Source of the DNA: Xestospongia bergquistia
Taxonomy: Eukaryota; Porifera; Demospongiae; Haplosclerida; Petrosiidae
Assembly (NCBI GenBank): GCA_963965975.1
Contig: OZ014411.1
Coordinates: 18,380,446-18,444,445 of the forward strand
Length of the DNA stretch: 64,000 nucleotides
Direction of reading: 5' to 3'
Positions 36,909 through 50,200 of this stretch are shown piece by piece. Below the pieces are notes generated by a model, which worked only from the letters and a program-made list of their open reading frames with translations, did no database searches and was not told where the DNA came from. A program made the translations under genes and the position numbers. The number at the start of each line of letters is the position of its first letter. Position 1 is the first letter of the stretch.

Positions 36909-37501
36909 GTTAATAAAGTAAACAGCTCATTCTAAGCGACTCTATGGGACTAACTAAATAAACTGTTATTAACAGTTTAGTAATTTTATTTGCTTTAACA
37001 GTCTAAAGTCTTTAAATTAAAGACTTTAGAAGGTTTAGACTATTGATTGAAGTTAACAAAGTAAACAGCTCAGTCTAATGGACTCTATGGGACTAACTAA
37101 ACGAACTCTTATTAGCAGTTTAGTAAGTTGGTTTGCATTAACACTCTAAAGTCTTTCAGTTAAAGACTTTAGAAGGTTTAGACTATTGAGTGAAGTTAAT
37201 AAAGTAAACAGCTCAGTCTAAAGGACTCTATGCGACTAACTAAATAAACTGTTATTAACAGTTTAGTAAGTTGGTTTGCATTAACTCTCTAAAGTCTTTA
37301 AATTAAAGACTTTAGAAGGTTTAGACTATTGAGTGAAGTTAATAAAGTAAACAGCTCAGTCTAAAGGACTCTATGGGACAAACTAATTAAATTGTTATTA
37401 ACAGTTTAGTAAGTTGGTTTGCATTAACACTCTAAAGTGTTTACATTAAAGACTTTAGAAGGTTTACACTATTGAGTGAAGTTAATAAAGTAAACAGCTC
37501 A

Positions 37502-39360
37502 GTCCAAAGGACTCTGTGGGACTAACTAAATAAACTGTTATTAACAGTTTAGTAATTTTGTTTGCTTTAACACTCTAAAGTCTTTAAATTAAAGACTTTA
37601 GAAGGTTTAGACTATTGAGTGAAGTTAATAAAGTAAACAGCACAGTCTAAAGGACTCTATGGGACTAACTAAATGAACTGTTATTAACAGTTTAGTAAGT
37701 TGGTTTGCATTAACACTCTAAAGTCTTTAAATTAAAGACTTTAGAAGGTTTAGACTATTGAGTGAAGTTAATAAAGTAAACAGCTCAGTCTAAACGACTC
37801 TATGGGACTAACTAAATAAAATGTTATTAACAGTTTAGTAAGTTGGTTTGCATTAAGACTCTAATGTTTTTAAATTAAAGACTTTAGAAGGTTTAGACTA
37901 TTAAGTGAAGTTAATAAAGTAAACAGCTCAGTCTAAAGTTCTCTATGGGACTAACTAAATAAACTGTTATTAACAGTTTAGTAACTTGGTTTGCATTAAC
38001 ACTCTAAAGTCTTTAAATTAAAGACTTTAGAAGGTTTAGACTGTTGAGTGAAGTTAATATAGTAAACAGCTCAGTCTAAGCGACTCTATGGGACTAAATA
38101 AATAAACTGTTATTAACAGTTTAGTAATTTGGTTTGCTTTGACACTCTAAAGTCTTTAAATTAAAGACTTTAGAAGGTTTAGACTATTGTTTGAAGTTAA
38201 CAAAGTAAACAGCTCAGTCTAATGGACTCTATGGGACTAACTAAAGGAACTCTTATTAACAGTTTAGTAAGTTGGTTTGCATTAACACTCTAAAGTCTTT
38301 ATATTAAAGACTTTAGAAGGTTTAGACTATTGAGTGAAGTTAGTAAAGTAAACAGCTCAGTCTAAAGGACTCTATGGGACTAACTAAATAAACTGTTATT
38401 AACAGTTTAGTAAGTTGGTTTGCATTAACTCTCAAAAGTCTTTAAATTAAATACTTTAGAAGGTTTAGACTATTGAGTGAAGTTAATAAAGTAAACAGCT
38501 CAGTCTAAAGGACTCTATGGGACAAACTAAATAAACTGTTATTAACAGTTTAGTAAGTTGGTTTGCATTAACAATCTAAAGTCTTTAAATTAAAGACTTT
38601 AGAAGGTTTGGACAATTGAGTGAAGTTTATAAAGTAAACAGCTAAGTCTAAAGGACTCTATGGGACTAAATAAATAAACTGATATTAACAGTTTAGTAAG
38701 TTGGTTTGCATTAACACTCTAAAGTCTTTAAATTAAAGACTTTAGAAGGTTTAGACTATTGAGTGAAGTTAATAAAGTAAACAGCTCAGTCTAAACGACT
38801 CTATGGGACTAACTAAATAAAATGTTATTAACAGTTTAGTAAGTTGGTTTGCATTAAGACTCTAATGTGTTTAATTTAAAGACTTTAGAAGGTTTAGACT
38901 ATTGAGTGAAGTTAATAAAGTAAACAGCTCAGTCTAAAGGACTCTATGGGACTAACTAAATAAACTGTTATTAACAGTTTTGTAAGTTGGTTTGCATTAG
39001 CACTATAAAGTCTTTAAATTAAAGACTTTAGAAGGTTTAGACTATTGAGTGAACTTAATAAAGTAAACAGCTCAGTCTAAAGGACTCTATGGGACTAACA
39101 AAATACACTGCTATTAACAGTTTAGTAAGTTGGTTTGCTTTAGCACTCTAAAGTCTTTAAATTAAAGACTTTAGAAGGTTTAGACTATTGAGTTAAGTTA
39201 ATAAAGTAAACAGCTCAGTTTAAACGACGCTATGGGACTAATTAAATAAACTGCTATTAACAGTTTAGTAAGTTGGTTTGCATTAACACTCTAAAGTGTT
39301 TACATTAAAGACTTTAGAAGGTTTAGACTATTGAGTGAAGTTAATAAAGTAAACAGCTCA
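37502..39360 (+). repeat. 13-monomer higher-order repeat, copy 1 (1,859 bp)
   Basis: Bounded by GTCCAAAGGACTCTGTGGG at 37,502 and 39,361, exactly 13 x 143. A second marker, TAAGCGACTC, lies 575 bp inside at 38,077. The order is CTGTGGG, CACAGTC, AAACGACTC, TTAAGACTCTAATG, TAAGCGACTC, GTAATTTGG, CAGTCTAATGG, then near-consensus copies. Confidence 0.8.
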
Positions 39361-41360
39361 GTCCAAAGGACTCTGTGGGACTAACTAAATAAACTGTTAT
39401 TAACAGTTTAGTAATTTTGTTTCCTTTAACACTCTAAAGTCTTTAAATTAAAGACTTTAGAAGGTTTAGACTATTGAGTGAAGTTAATAAACTAAACAGC
39501 ACAGTCTAAAGGACTCTATGGGACTAACTAAATAAACTGTTATTAACAGTTTAGTAAGTTGGTTTGCATTAACACTCTAAAGTCTTTAAATTAAAGACTT
39601 TAGAAGGTTTAGACTATTGAGTGAAGTTAATAAAGTAAACAGCTCAGTCTAAACGACTCTATGGGACTAACTAAATAAAATGTTATTAACAGTTTAGTAA
39701 GTTGGTTTGCATTAAGACTCTAATGTGTTTAAATTAAAGACTTTAGAAGGTTTAGACTATGAAGTGAAGTTAATAAAGTAAACAGCTCAGTCTAAAGGAC
39801 TCTATGGGACTAACTAAATAAAATATTATTACAGTTTAGTAAGTTGGTTTGCATTAACACTCTAAAGTCTTTAAATTAAAGACTTTAGAAGGTTTAGACT
39901 ATTGAGTGAAGTTGATAAAGTAAACAGCTCAGTCTAAGCGACTCTATGGGACTAACTAAATAAACTGTTATTAACAGTTTAGTAATTTGGTTTGCTTTAA
40001 CACTCTAAAGTCTTTAAATTAAAGACTTTAGAAGGTTTAGACTATTGATTGAAGTTAACAAAGTAAACAGCTCAGTCTAATGGACTCTATGGGACTAACT
40101 AAACGAACTCTTATTAACAGTTTAGGAAGTTGGTTTGCATTAACACTCTAAAGTCTTTAAATTGAAGACTTTAGAAGGTTTAGACTATTGAGTGAAGTTA
40201 ATAAAGTAAACAGCTCAGTCTCAACGACTCTATGGGACTAACTAAATAAAATGTTATTAACAGTTTAGTAAGTTGGTTTGAATTAAGACTCTAATGTGTT
40301 TAAATTAAAGACTTTAGAAGGTTTAGACTATTAAGTGAAGTTAATAAAGTAAACAGCTCAGTCTAAAGGACTCTATGGGACTAACTAAATAAACTGTTAT
40401 TAACAGTTTAGTAAGTTGGTTTGCATTAACACTCTAAAGTCTTTAAATTAAAGACTTTAGAAGGTTTAGACTATTGAGTGAAGTTAATAAAGTAAACAGC
40501 TCAGTCTAAGCGACTCTATGGGACTAAGTAAATAAACTGTTATTAACAGTTTAGTAGTTTGGTTTGCTTTAACACTCTAAAGTCTTTAAATTAAAGACTT
40601 TAGAAGTTTTAGACTATTGATTGAAGTTAACAAAGTAAACAGCTCAGTCTAATGGACTCTATGGGACTAACTAAACGAACTCTTATTAACAGTTTAGTAA
40701 GATAGTTTGCATTAACACTCTAAAGTCTTTAAATTAAAGACTTTAGAAGGTTTAGACTATTGAGTGAAGTTAATAAAGTAAACAGCTCAGTCTAAGCGAC
40801 TCTATGGGACTAAGTAAATAAACTGTTATTAACAGTTTAGTAGTTTGGTTTGCCTTAACACTCTAAAGTCTTTAAATTAAAGACTTTAGAAGTTTTAGAC
40901 TATTGATTGAAGATAACAAAGTAAACAGCTCAGTCTAATGGACTCTATGGGACTAACTAAACGAACTCTTATTAACAGTTTAGTAAGATAGTTTGCATTA
41001 ACACTCTAAAGTCTTTAAATTAAAGACTTTAGAAGGTTTGGACTATTGAGAGAAGTTAATAAAGTAAACAGCTCAGTCTAAAGGACTCTATGGGACTAAC
41101 TAAATAAACTGTTATTAACAGTTTAGTAAGTTGGTTTGCATTAACTCTCTAAAGTCTTTAAATTAAATACTTTATAAGGTTTAGACTATTGAGTGAATTA
41201 ATAAAGTAAACAGCTCAGTCTAAAGGACTCTATGGGACCCACTAAGTAAACTGTTATTAACAGTTTAGTAAGTTTGTTTGCATTAACACTCTAAAGTGTT
41301 TACATTAAAGACTCTAGAAGGTTTAGACTATTGAGTGAAGTTAATAAAGTAAACAGCTCA
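39361..41360 (+). repeat. 13-monomer higher-order repeat, copy 2 (2,000 bp)
   Basis: TAAGCGACTC is at 39,935, 574 bp from the start, in the same register as in copy 1. The copy is one monomer longer (14 x 143 less 2 bp). It contains the local two-monomer duplication at 40,507-41,078. Confidence 0.78.
40507..41078 (+). repeat. Two-monomer tandem duplication (286 bp)
   Basis: Segments 40,507-40,792 and 40,793-41,078 share TAAGCGACTC, GGGACTAAGTAAATAAAC, TAGTAGTTTGG, CAGTCTAATGG, AAACGAACTCTT and GTAAGATAGTTTGC. I saw a few differences: GCTTTAACAC against GCCTTAACAC, GAAGTTAACAAAG against GAAGATAACAAAG, and GGTTTAGAC against GGTTTGGAC near the ends. Confidence 0.85.
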
Positions 41361-43376
41361 GTCCAAAGGACTCTGTGGGACTAACTAAATAAACTGTATT
41401 AACAGTTTAGTAATTTGGTTTGCTTTAACACTCTAAAGTCTTTAAATTAAAGACTTTAGAAGGTTTAGACTATTGAGTGAAGTTTATAAACTAAACAGCA
41501 CAGTCTAAAGGACTCTATGGGACTAACTAAATAAACTGTTGTTAACAGTTTAGTAAGATGGTTTGCATTAACACTCTAAAGTCTTTAAATTAAAGACTTT
41601 AGAAGGTTTAGACTATTGAGTGAAGTTAATAAAGTAAACAGCTCAGTCTAAACGACTGTATGGGACTAACTAAATAAAATGTTATTAACAGTTTAGTAAG
41701 TTGGTCTGCATTAAGACTCTAATGTGTTTAAATTAAAGACTTTAGAAGGTTTAGACTATTAAGTGAAGTTAATAAAGTAAACAGCTCAGTCTAAAGGACT
41801 CTATGGGACTAACTAAATAAACTGTTATTAACAGTTTAGGAAGTTGGTTTGCATTAACACTCTAAAGTCTTTAAATTAAAGACTTTAGAAGGTTTAGACT
41901 ATTGAGTGAAGTTAATAAAGTAAACAGCTCAGTCTAAGCGACTCTATGGGACTAACTAAATAAACTGTTATTAACAGTTTAGTAATTTGGTTTGCTTTAA
42001 CACTCTAAAGTCTTTAAATTAAAGACTTTAGAAGGTTTACACTATTGATTGAAGTTAACAAAGTAAACAGCTCAGTCCAAAGGACTCTTTGGGACTAACT
42101 AAATAAACTGTTATTAACAGTTTAGTAATTTGGTTTGCTTTAACACACTAAAGTCTTTAAATTAAAGACTTTAGAAGGTTTAGACTATTGAGTGAAGTTA
42201 ATAAAGTAAACAGCTCAGTTTAACGACTCTATGGGACTAACTAAATAAAATGTTATTAACAGTTTAGTAAGTTCGTTTGCATTAAGACTCTAATGTGTTT
42301 AAATTAAAGACTTTAGAAGGTTTAGACTATTAAGTGAAGTTAATAAAGTAAACAGCTCAGTCTAAAGGACTCTATGGGACTAACTAAATAGACGTTTATT
42401 AACAGTTTAGTATGTTGGTGTGCATTAACACTCTAAAGTCTTTAAATTAAAGACTTTAGAAGGTTTAGACTATTGAGTGAAGTTAATAAAGTAAACAGCT
42501 CTGTCTAAGCGACTCTATGGGACTAAATAAATAAACTGTTATTAACAGTTTAGTAATTTGGTTTGCTTTAACACTCTAAAGTCTTTAAATTAAAGACTTT
42601 AGAAGGTTTAGACTATTGTTTGAAGTTAACAAAGTAACCAGCTCAGTCTAATGGACTCTATGGGACTAACTAAACGAACTCTTATTAACAGTTTAGTAAG
42701 TTTGTTTGCATTAACACTCTAAAGTCTTTAAATTAAAGACTTTAGAAGGTTTAGACTATTGAGTGAAGTTAGTAAAGTAAACAGCTCAGTCTAAAGGAAT
42801 CTATGGGACTAACTAAATAAACTGTTATTAACAGTTTAGTAAGTTGGTTTGCATTAAGTCTCTAAAGTCTTTAAATTAAATATTTTAGAAGGTTTAGACT
42901 GTTGAGTGAAGTTAATAAAGTAAACAGCTCAGTCTAAAGGACTCTATGGGACAAACAAAATAAACTGTTATTAACAGTTTAGTAAGTTGGTTTGCATTAA
43001 CAGTCTAAAGTCTTTCAATTAAAGACTTTAGAAGGTTTGGACTATTGAGTGAAGTTAATAAAGTAAACAGCTAAGTCTAAAGGACTCTATGGGACTAAAT
43101 AAATAAACTGTTATTAACAGTTTAGTAAGTTGGTTTGCATTAAGACTCTAAAGACTTTAAATTAAAGACTTTAGAACGTTTCGACTATTGAGTGAAGTTA
43201 ATAAAGTAAACAGCTCAGTCTAAAGGACTCTATGGGACTAACTAAATAAAATGTTATTAACAGTTTAGTAAGTTGGTTTGCATTAACACTGTAAAGTCTT
43301 TAAATTAAAGACTTTATAAGGTTTAGACTATTGATTGAAGTTAACAAAGTAAACAGCTCAGTTTCATGGACTCTAC
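41361..43376 (+). repeat. 13-monomer higher-order repeat, copy 3, altered
   Basis: Begins at 41,361 with the same marker; TAAGCGACTC follows at 41,935 and again at 42,506. The part from 42,506 (GGGACTAAATAAATAAAC, GACTATTGTTTGAAG, then GGGACAAAC at 42,948) corresponds to 38,077-38,519 at +4,429, so copy 3 is a mosaic. It ends where the CAGTTTCATGG cassette begins. Confidence 0.7.
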
Positions 43377-44214
43377 GGGACTAACTAAATGAACTCTTAT
43401 TAACAGTTTAGTAAGTTGGTTTGCATTAAAACTCTAAACTCTTTAAATTAAAGAGTTTAGAAGGTTTAGACTATTGAGTGAAGTTAATAAAGTAAACAGC
43501 TCAGTCTAAAGGACTCTATGGGACTAACTAAATAAACTGTTATTAACAGTTTAGCAATTTCGTTTGCATTAACTGCCTAAAGTCTTTAAATTAAAGACTT
43601 TAGAAGGTTTCCACTATTGAGTGAAGTTAATAAAGTAAACAGCTCAGTCTAAAGGACTCTATGGGACTAACTAAGTGAAATGTTATTAACGGTTTAGTAG
43701 GTTGGTTTTCATTAACACTCTAAAGTCTTTAAATTAAAGACTTTAGAAGGTTTAGAATATTGAGTGAAGTTAATAAAGTAAACAGCTCAGTCTAAAGGAC
43801 TCTATGGGACTAACTAAATAAACTGCTATAAACAGTTTAGTAAGTTGGTTTGCCTTAACACTCTAAAGTCTTTAAATTAAAGACTTTAGAAGGTTTAGAC
43901 TATTGATGAATGTTAACAAATTAAACAGCTCAGTCAAATGGACTCTATGGGACAAGCTAAATTAACTGTTATTAACTGTTTAGCAAGTTGGTTTGCACTA
44001 ACAGTCTAAAGTCTTTAAATTAAAGACTTTAGAATGTTTAGAGTATTGAGTGAAGTTAATAAAGTAAACAGCTCAGTCTAAAGGACTCTATGGGACTAAC
44101 TAAATGAACTGTTATTAACAGTTTATTAAGTTGGTTTGCATTAACACTTTAAAGTCTTTAAATTAAAGACTTTAGAAGGTTTAGACTATTGAGTGAAGTT
44201 AATAAAGTAAACAG
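43377..44214 (+). repeat. CAGTTTCATGG-led cassette, copy
   Basis: The ordered monomers are: AAATGAACTCTT with the double-changed B palindrome (43,433-43,461); GCAATTTCG with TTAACTGCC; AAGTGAAATG with ACGGTTTAGTAGG; GCCTTAACAC; GATGAATGTTAAC with CAGTCAAATGG; GACAAGCTAAATTAAC with ACTGTTTAGCAAG; AAATGAACTG. The same order leads from 28,942, 30,656, 54,652, 60,799 and 63,085. It ends at GCTTACTTTTAAAGG. Confidence 0.8.
43433..43461. other. Palindrome B variant changed in both arms
   Basis: Same double change as at 199-227 (TCTAAACTCTTTAA and its exact reverse complement), here in a superfamily II monomer. The later copies of this cassette (54,652, 60,799 and 63,085) have AAACACTGTAAATTAAAGAG, in which the left arm has decayed while the right arm is kept. 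Confidence 0.85.
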
Positions 44215-47200
44215 CTTACTTTTAAAGGACTCTATGGGACTAACTAAATAAACTTTTATTAACAGTTTAGTAAGTTGGTTTGCATTAACACTCTAAAGTC
44301 TTTAAATTAAAGACTTTAGAAGGTTTAGACTATTGATTAGAAGTTAATAAAGCAAACAGCTTAGTCTAAAGGACTCTATTGGAGTAACTAAATAAACTAT
44401 TATCAACAGTTTAGTAAGTTGATTTGCATTAACACTCTAAAGTCTTTAAATTAAAGACTTTAGAAGTTTTAGACTATTGAGTGAAGTTAATAAAGTAAAA
44501 GGCTCAGTCTAAAGGACTCTATGGGACTAACTAAGTAAACTGTTATTAACAGTTTAGTAAGTTTGTTTGCATTAACACTCTAAAGTTTTTAAATTAAAGA
44601 CTTTAGAAGGTTTAGACTATTGAGTGAAGTTAACAAAGTAAACAGGTCAGTCTAAAGGACTCTATGGGACTAACTAAATAAACTGTTATTAACAGTTTAG
44701 TAAGTTGGTTTGCTTTAACGCTCTAAAGTCTTTAACTTAAAGACTTTAGAAGGTTTAGACTATTGATTGAAGTTAACAAAGTAAACAGCTCAGTCTAATG
44801 GACTCTATGGGACTAACTAAATTAACTGTTATTAACAGTTTAGCAAGTTGGTTTTCATTAACTATCTAAAGTCTTTAAATTAAAGACTTTAGAAGGTTTA
44901 GACTATTGAGTGAAGTTAACTAAGTAAACAGCTCAGTCTAAAGGACTCTATGGGACTAACTAAATAAAGTGTTATTAACAGTATAGTAAGTATGTTTGCA
45001 TTAACATTCTAAAGTCTTTAAATTAAAGACTTTAGAAGGTTTAGACTATTGAGTGAAGTTAGTAAAGTAAACAGCTCAGTCTAAACGTCTCTATGGGACT
45101 AACTAAGTAAACTGTTATTAACAGTTTAGCAAGTTGGTTTGCATTCACACAATAAAGTCTTTAAATTAAAGACTTTAGAAGGTTTAGACTATTGAGTCAA
45201 GTTAATAAAGGAAACAGCTCAGTCTAAAGGACTCTATGGGACTAACTAAATAAACAGTTATTAACAGTTTAGTAAGTTGCTTTGCTTTAACCCTCTAAAG
45301 TCTTTAAATTAAAGACTTTAGAATGTTTAGACTATTGATTGAAGTTAACAAAGTAAACAGCTCAGTCTAATGGACTCTATGGGACTAACTAAATTAACTG
45401 TTATGAACAGTTTCGCAAGTTGGTTTGCATTAACTATCTGAAGTCTTTAAATGAAAGACTTTAGAAGGTTTAGACTATTGAGTGAACTTAATAATGTAAA
45501 CAGCTCAGTCTAAAGGACTCTATGGGACTAACTAAATAAACTGTTATTAACAGTTTAGTAAGTTGGTTTGCATTAACACTCTAAAGTCTTTAAATTAAAG
45601 ACTTTAGAAGGTTTAGACTATTGAGTGAAGTTAATAAAGTAAACAGCTCAGTCTAAAGGACTCTATCGGACTAACTAAATAAACTGTTATTAACAGTTTA
45701 GTAAGTTGGTTTGCCTTAACACTCTATAGTCTTTAAATTAAAGACTTTAGAAGGTTTAGACTATTGAGTGAAGTTAATAAAGTAAACAGCTCAGTCTAAA
45801 GGACTCTATGGGACTAACTAAATAAAATGTTATTAAAAGTTTACTAAGTTGGTTTGCATTAACACTCTAAAGTCTTTAAATTAAAGACTTTAGAAGGTTT
45901 AGACTATTGATTGATGTTAAGAAAGTAAACAGCTCCGTCTAAACGACTCTATGGGACTAACTAAATAAAATGTTATTAACAGTTTAGTAAGTTGGTTTGC
46001 ATTAAAACTCTAATGTGTTTAAATTAAAGACTTTATAAGGTTTAGACTATTAAGTGAAGTTAATAAAGTAAACAGCACAGTCTAAAGGACTCTATGGGAC
46101 TAACTAAATAAACTGTTATTAACAGTTTAGTAAGATGGTTTGCATTAACACTCTAAAGTCTTTAAATTAAAGACTTTAGAAGGTTTAGACTATTGAGTGA
46201 AGTTAATAAAGTAAACAGCTCAGTCTAAACGACTCTATGGGACTAACTAAATAAACTGCTATTCACAGTTTAGTAAGTTGGTTTGCATTAACACTCTAAA
46301 GTCTTTAAATTAAAGACTTTAGAAGGTTTAGACTATTGAGTGAAGTTAATAAAGTAAACAGCTCAGTCTAAACGACTCTAAGGGACTAACTAAATAAACT
46401 GCTATTAACAGTTTAGTAAGTTGGTTTGCATTAACACTCTAAAGTGTTTACATTAAAGACTTTTGAAGGTTTAGATTATTGAGTGAAGTTCATAAAGTAA
46501 ACAGCTCAGTCCAAAGGACTCTATGGGACTAACTAAATAAACTGTTCTTAACAGTTTAGTAATTTGGTTTGCTTTAACACTCTAAAGTCTTTAAATTAAA
46601 GACTTTAGAAGGTTTAGACTATTGATTGAAGTTAACAAAGTAAACAGCTCAGTCTAAAGGACACTATGGGACTAAATAAATAAACTATTATTAACAGTTT
46701 AGTAAGTTTGTTTGCCTTAACACTCTATAGTCTTTAAATTAAAGACTTTAGAAGGTTTAGACTATTGTGTGAAGTTAATAAAGTAAACAGCTCAGTCTAA
46801 AGGACTGTATGGTACTAACTAAATTAACTGTTATTAACAGTTTAGTAAGTTGTTTTGCATTAACACTCTAAACTCTTCAAATTAAAGACTTTAGAAGGTT
46901 TAGACTATTGAGTGAAGTTAATAAAGTAAACAGCTCAGTCTAAAGGATTCTATGGGACTAACTAAATAAAATGTTATTAACAATTTAGTGAGTTGGTTTG
47001 TATTAACACTCTAAAGTCTTTAAATTAAAGACGTTAGAAGGTTTAGACTATTGATTGAAGTTAACAAAGTAAACTGCTCAGTCTAATTGACTTTATGGGA
47101 CTAACTAAACAAACTGTTATTAACAGTTTAGTAAGTTGGTTTGCATTAACACTATAAAGTCTTTAAATTAAAGACATTAGAAGGTTTAGACCATGGAGTG

Positions 47201-50200
47201 AAGTTAATAAAGTATACAGCTCAGTCTAAAGGACTCAATGGGACTAACTAAATAAACTGTTATTAACAGTTTAGTAAGTTGGTTTGCATTAACACTTTAA
47301 AGTCTTTAAATTAAAGACTTTAGAAGGTTTAGACTATTGAGTGAAGTTAACAAAGTAAACCGCTCAGTCTAAAGGACTCTATGGGACTAACTAAGTAAAC
47401 TGTTATTAACAGTTTAGTAAATTGCTTTGCATTAACACTCTAAAGTCTTTAAATTAAAGACTTTAGAAGGTTTCGACTATTGAGTGAAGTTAATGAAGTA
47501 AACAACTCAGTCTTAAGGACTCTATGGGACTAACTAAATAAAATGTTATTAACAGTTTAGTAAGTTGGTTTGCATTAACACTCTAAAGTCTTTAAATTGA
47601 AGACTTAGAAGGTTTAGACTATTGAGTGAAGTTAATAAAGTAAATAGCTCAGTCTAAAGGACTCTATGGGACTAACTAAATAAAGTGTTATTAAAAGTTT
47701 AGTATGTTTGTTTGCATTAACACTCTAAAGTGTTTAAATTAAAGACTTAAGAAGGTTTCGACTATTGAGTGAAGTTAATAAAGTAAATAGCTCAGTCTAA
47801 CGGACTCTATGGGACTAACTAAATAAACTGTTATTAACAGTTTAGTAAGTTGGTTTGCATTAACACTCTAAAGTCTTTAAATTGAAGACTTAGAAGGTTT
47901 AGACTATTGAGTGAAGTTAATAAAGTAAATAGCTCTGTCTAAAGGACTCTATGGGACGAAATAAATAAAATGTTATTAACAGTTTAGTATGTTGGTTTGC
48001 ATTAACACTCTAAAGTGTTTAAATTAAAGACTTAAGAAGGTTTCGACTATTGAGTGAAGTTAATAAAGTAAATAGCTCAGTCTAACGGACTCTATGGGAC
48101 TAACTAAATAAACTGTTATTAACAGTTTAGTACGTTGGTTTGCATTAACACTCTAAAGTCTTTAAATTAAAGACTTTAGAAGGTTTCGACTATTGAGTGA
48201 AGTTAATAAAGTAAACAGCTAAGTCTAAAGGACTCTATGGGACTAACTAAATAAACTGTTATTAAAAGTTTAGTAAGTTGGTTTGCATTAACACTCTAAA
48301 GTTTTTCAATTAAAGACTTTAGAAGGTTTAGACTATTGAGTGTAGTTAATAAAGTAAACAGCTCTGTATAAACGACTCTATGGTACTAACTAAATAAACT
48401 GCTATTAAAAGTTTAGTAAGTGGGTTTGCATTAACACTCTAAAGTCTTTAAATTAAAGACTTTAGAAGGTTTAGACTTTCAAATGAAGTTAATAAAGTAA
48501 CACTCAGTCTAAAGGACTCTATGGGACTAACTAAATAAGCTGTTATTAACAGGTTAGTAAGTTGGTTCGCGTTAACACTCTAAAGTCCTTAAATTAAAGA
48601 CTTTAGAAGGTTTAGACTATTGAGTGAAGTTAATAAAGTAAACAGCTCAGTCTAAATGACTCTATGGGACTAACTAAATAAAATGTTATTAACAGTTTAG
48701 TAAGTTGGTTTGCTTTAACACTCTAAAGTCTTTAAATTAAAGACTTTAGAAGGTTTAGACTATTGAGTGAAGTTAACAAAGTAAACAGCTCATTCTAATG
48801 GACTCTATGGGACTAACTAAACGAACTCTTATTAACAGTTTAGTAAGTTGGTTTGCATTAACTCTCTAAAGTCTTTAAATTAAAGACTTTAGAAGGTTTA
48901 GACTATCGAGTGAAGTTAACAAAGTAAACAGCACAGTCTAATGGACTCTATGGGACTAACTAAATGAACTGTTATTAAGACTTTAGTAAGTTTCTTTGCA
49001 TTAACACTCTAAAGTCTTTAAATTAAAGAATTTAGAAGGTTTAGACTATTGAGTGAAGTTAACAAAGTAAACAGCTCAGTCTAAAGGACTCTATGGGACT
49101 AACTAAGTAAACTGTTATTAACAGTTTAGTAAATTGCTTTGCATTAACACTGTAAAGTCTTTAAATTAAAGACTTTAGAAGGTTTCGACTATTGAGTGAA
49201 GTTAATAAAGTAAACAGCTCAGTCTTAAGGACTCTATGGGACTAACTAAATAAAATGTTATTAACAGTTTAGTAAGTTGGTTTGCATTAACTCTCTAAAG
49301 TCTTTAAATTGAAGACTTAGAAGGTTTAGACTATTGAGTGAAGTTAATAAAGTAAATAGCTCAGTCTAAAGGACTCTATGGGACTAACTAAATAAAATCT
49401 TATTAACAGTTTAGTATGTTGGTTTGCATTAACACTCTAAAGAGTTTAAATTAAAGACTTAAGAAGGTTTCGACTATTGAGTGAAGTTAATAAAGTAAAC
49501 AGCTCAGTCTAAAGGACTCTATGGGACTAACTAAACAAACTGTTATTAACAGTTTAGTAAGTTGGTTTGCATTAACACTCTAAAGTCTTTAAATTAAAGA
49601 CTTTAGAAGGTTCAGACTATTGATTGAAGTAACAAAGTAAACAGCTCAGTTTCATGGACTCTAAGGGACTAACTAAATGAACTGTTATTAAATGTTTAGT
49701 AAGTTGGTTTGCATTAACACTCTAAACTCTTTAAATTAAAGAGTTTTGAAGGTTTAGACTATCGAATGAAGTTAGTAAAGTAAACAGTTCAGTTTAAAGG
49801 ACTCTATTGGACTAACTAAATAAACTGTTATTAACGGTTTAGCAAGTTGGTTTGCTTTAACTATCTAAAGTCTTTAAATTAAAGACTTTAGAAGGTTTCG
49901 ACTATTGAGTGAAGTTAATAAAGTAAACAGCTCAGTCTAAAGGACTCTATGGGACTGACTAAGTAAAATGTTATTAACGGTTTAGTAGGTTGGTTTGCAT
50001 TAACACTCTAAAGTCTTTAAATTAAAGACTTTAGAAGGTTTAGACTATTGAGTGAAGTTAACTAAGTAAACAGCTCAGTCTAAAGGACTCTATGGGACTA
50101 ACTAAATAAACTGTTATTAACAGTATAGTAAGTTTGCTTGCATTAACATTCTAAAGTCTTCAAATTAAAGACTTTAGAAGGTTTAGACTATTGAGTGAAG

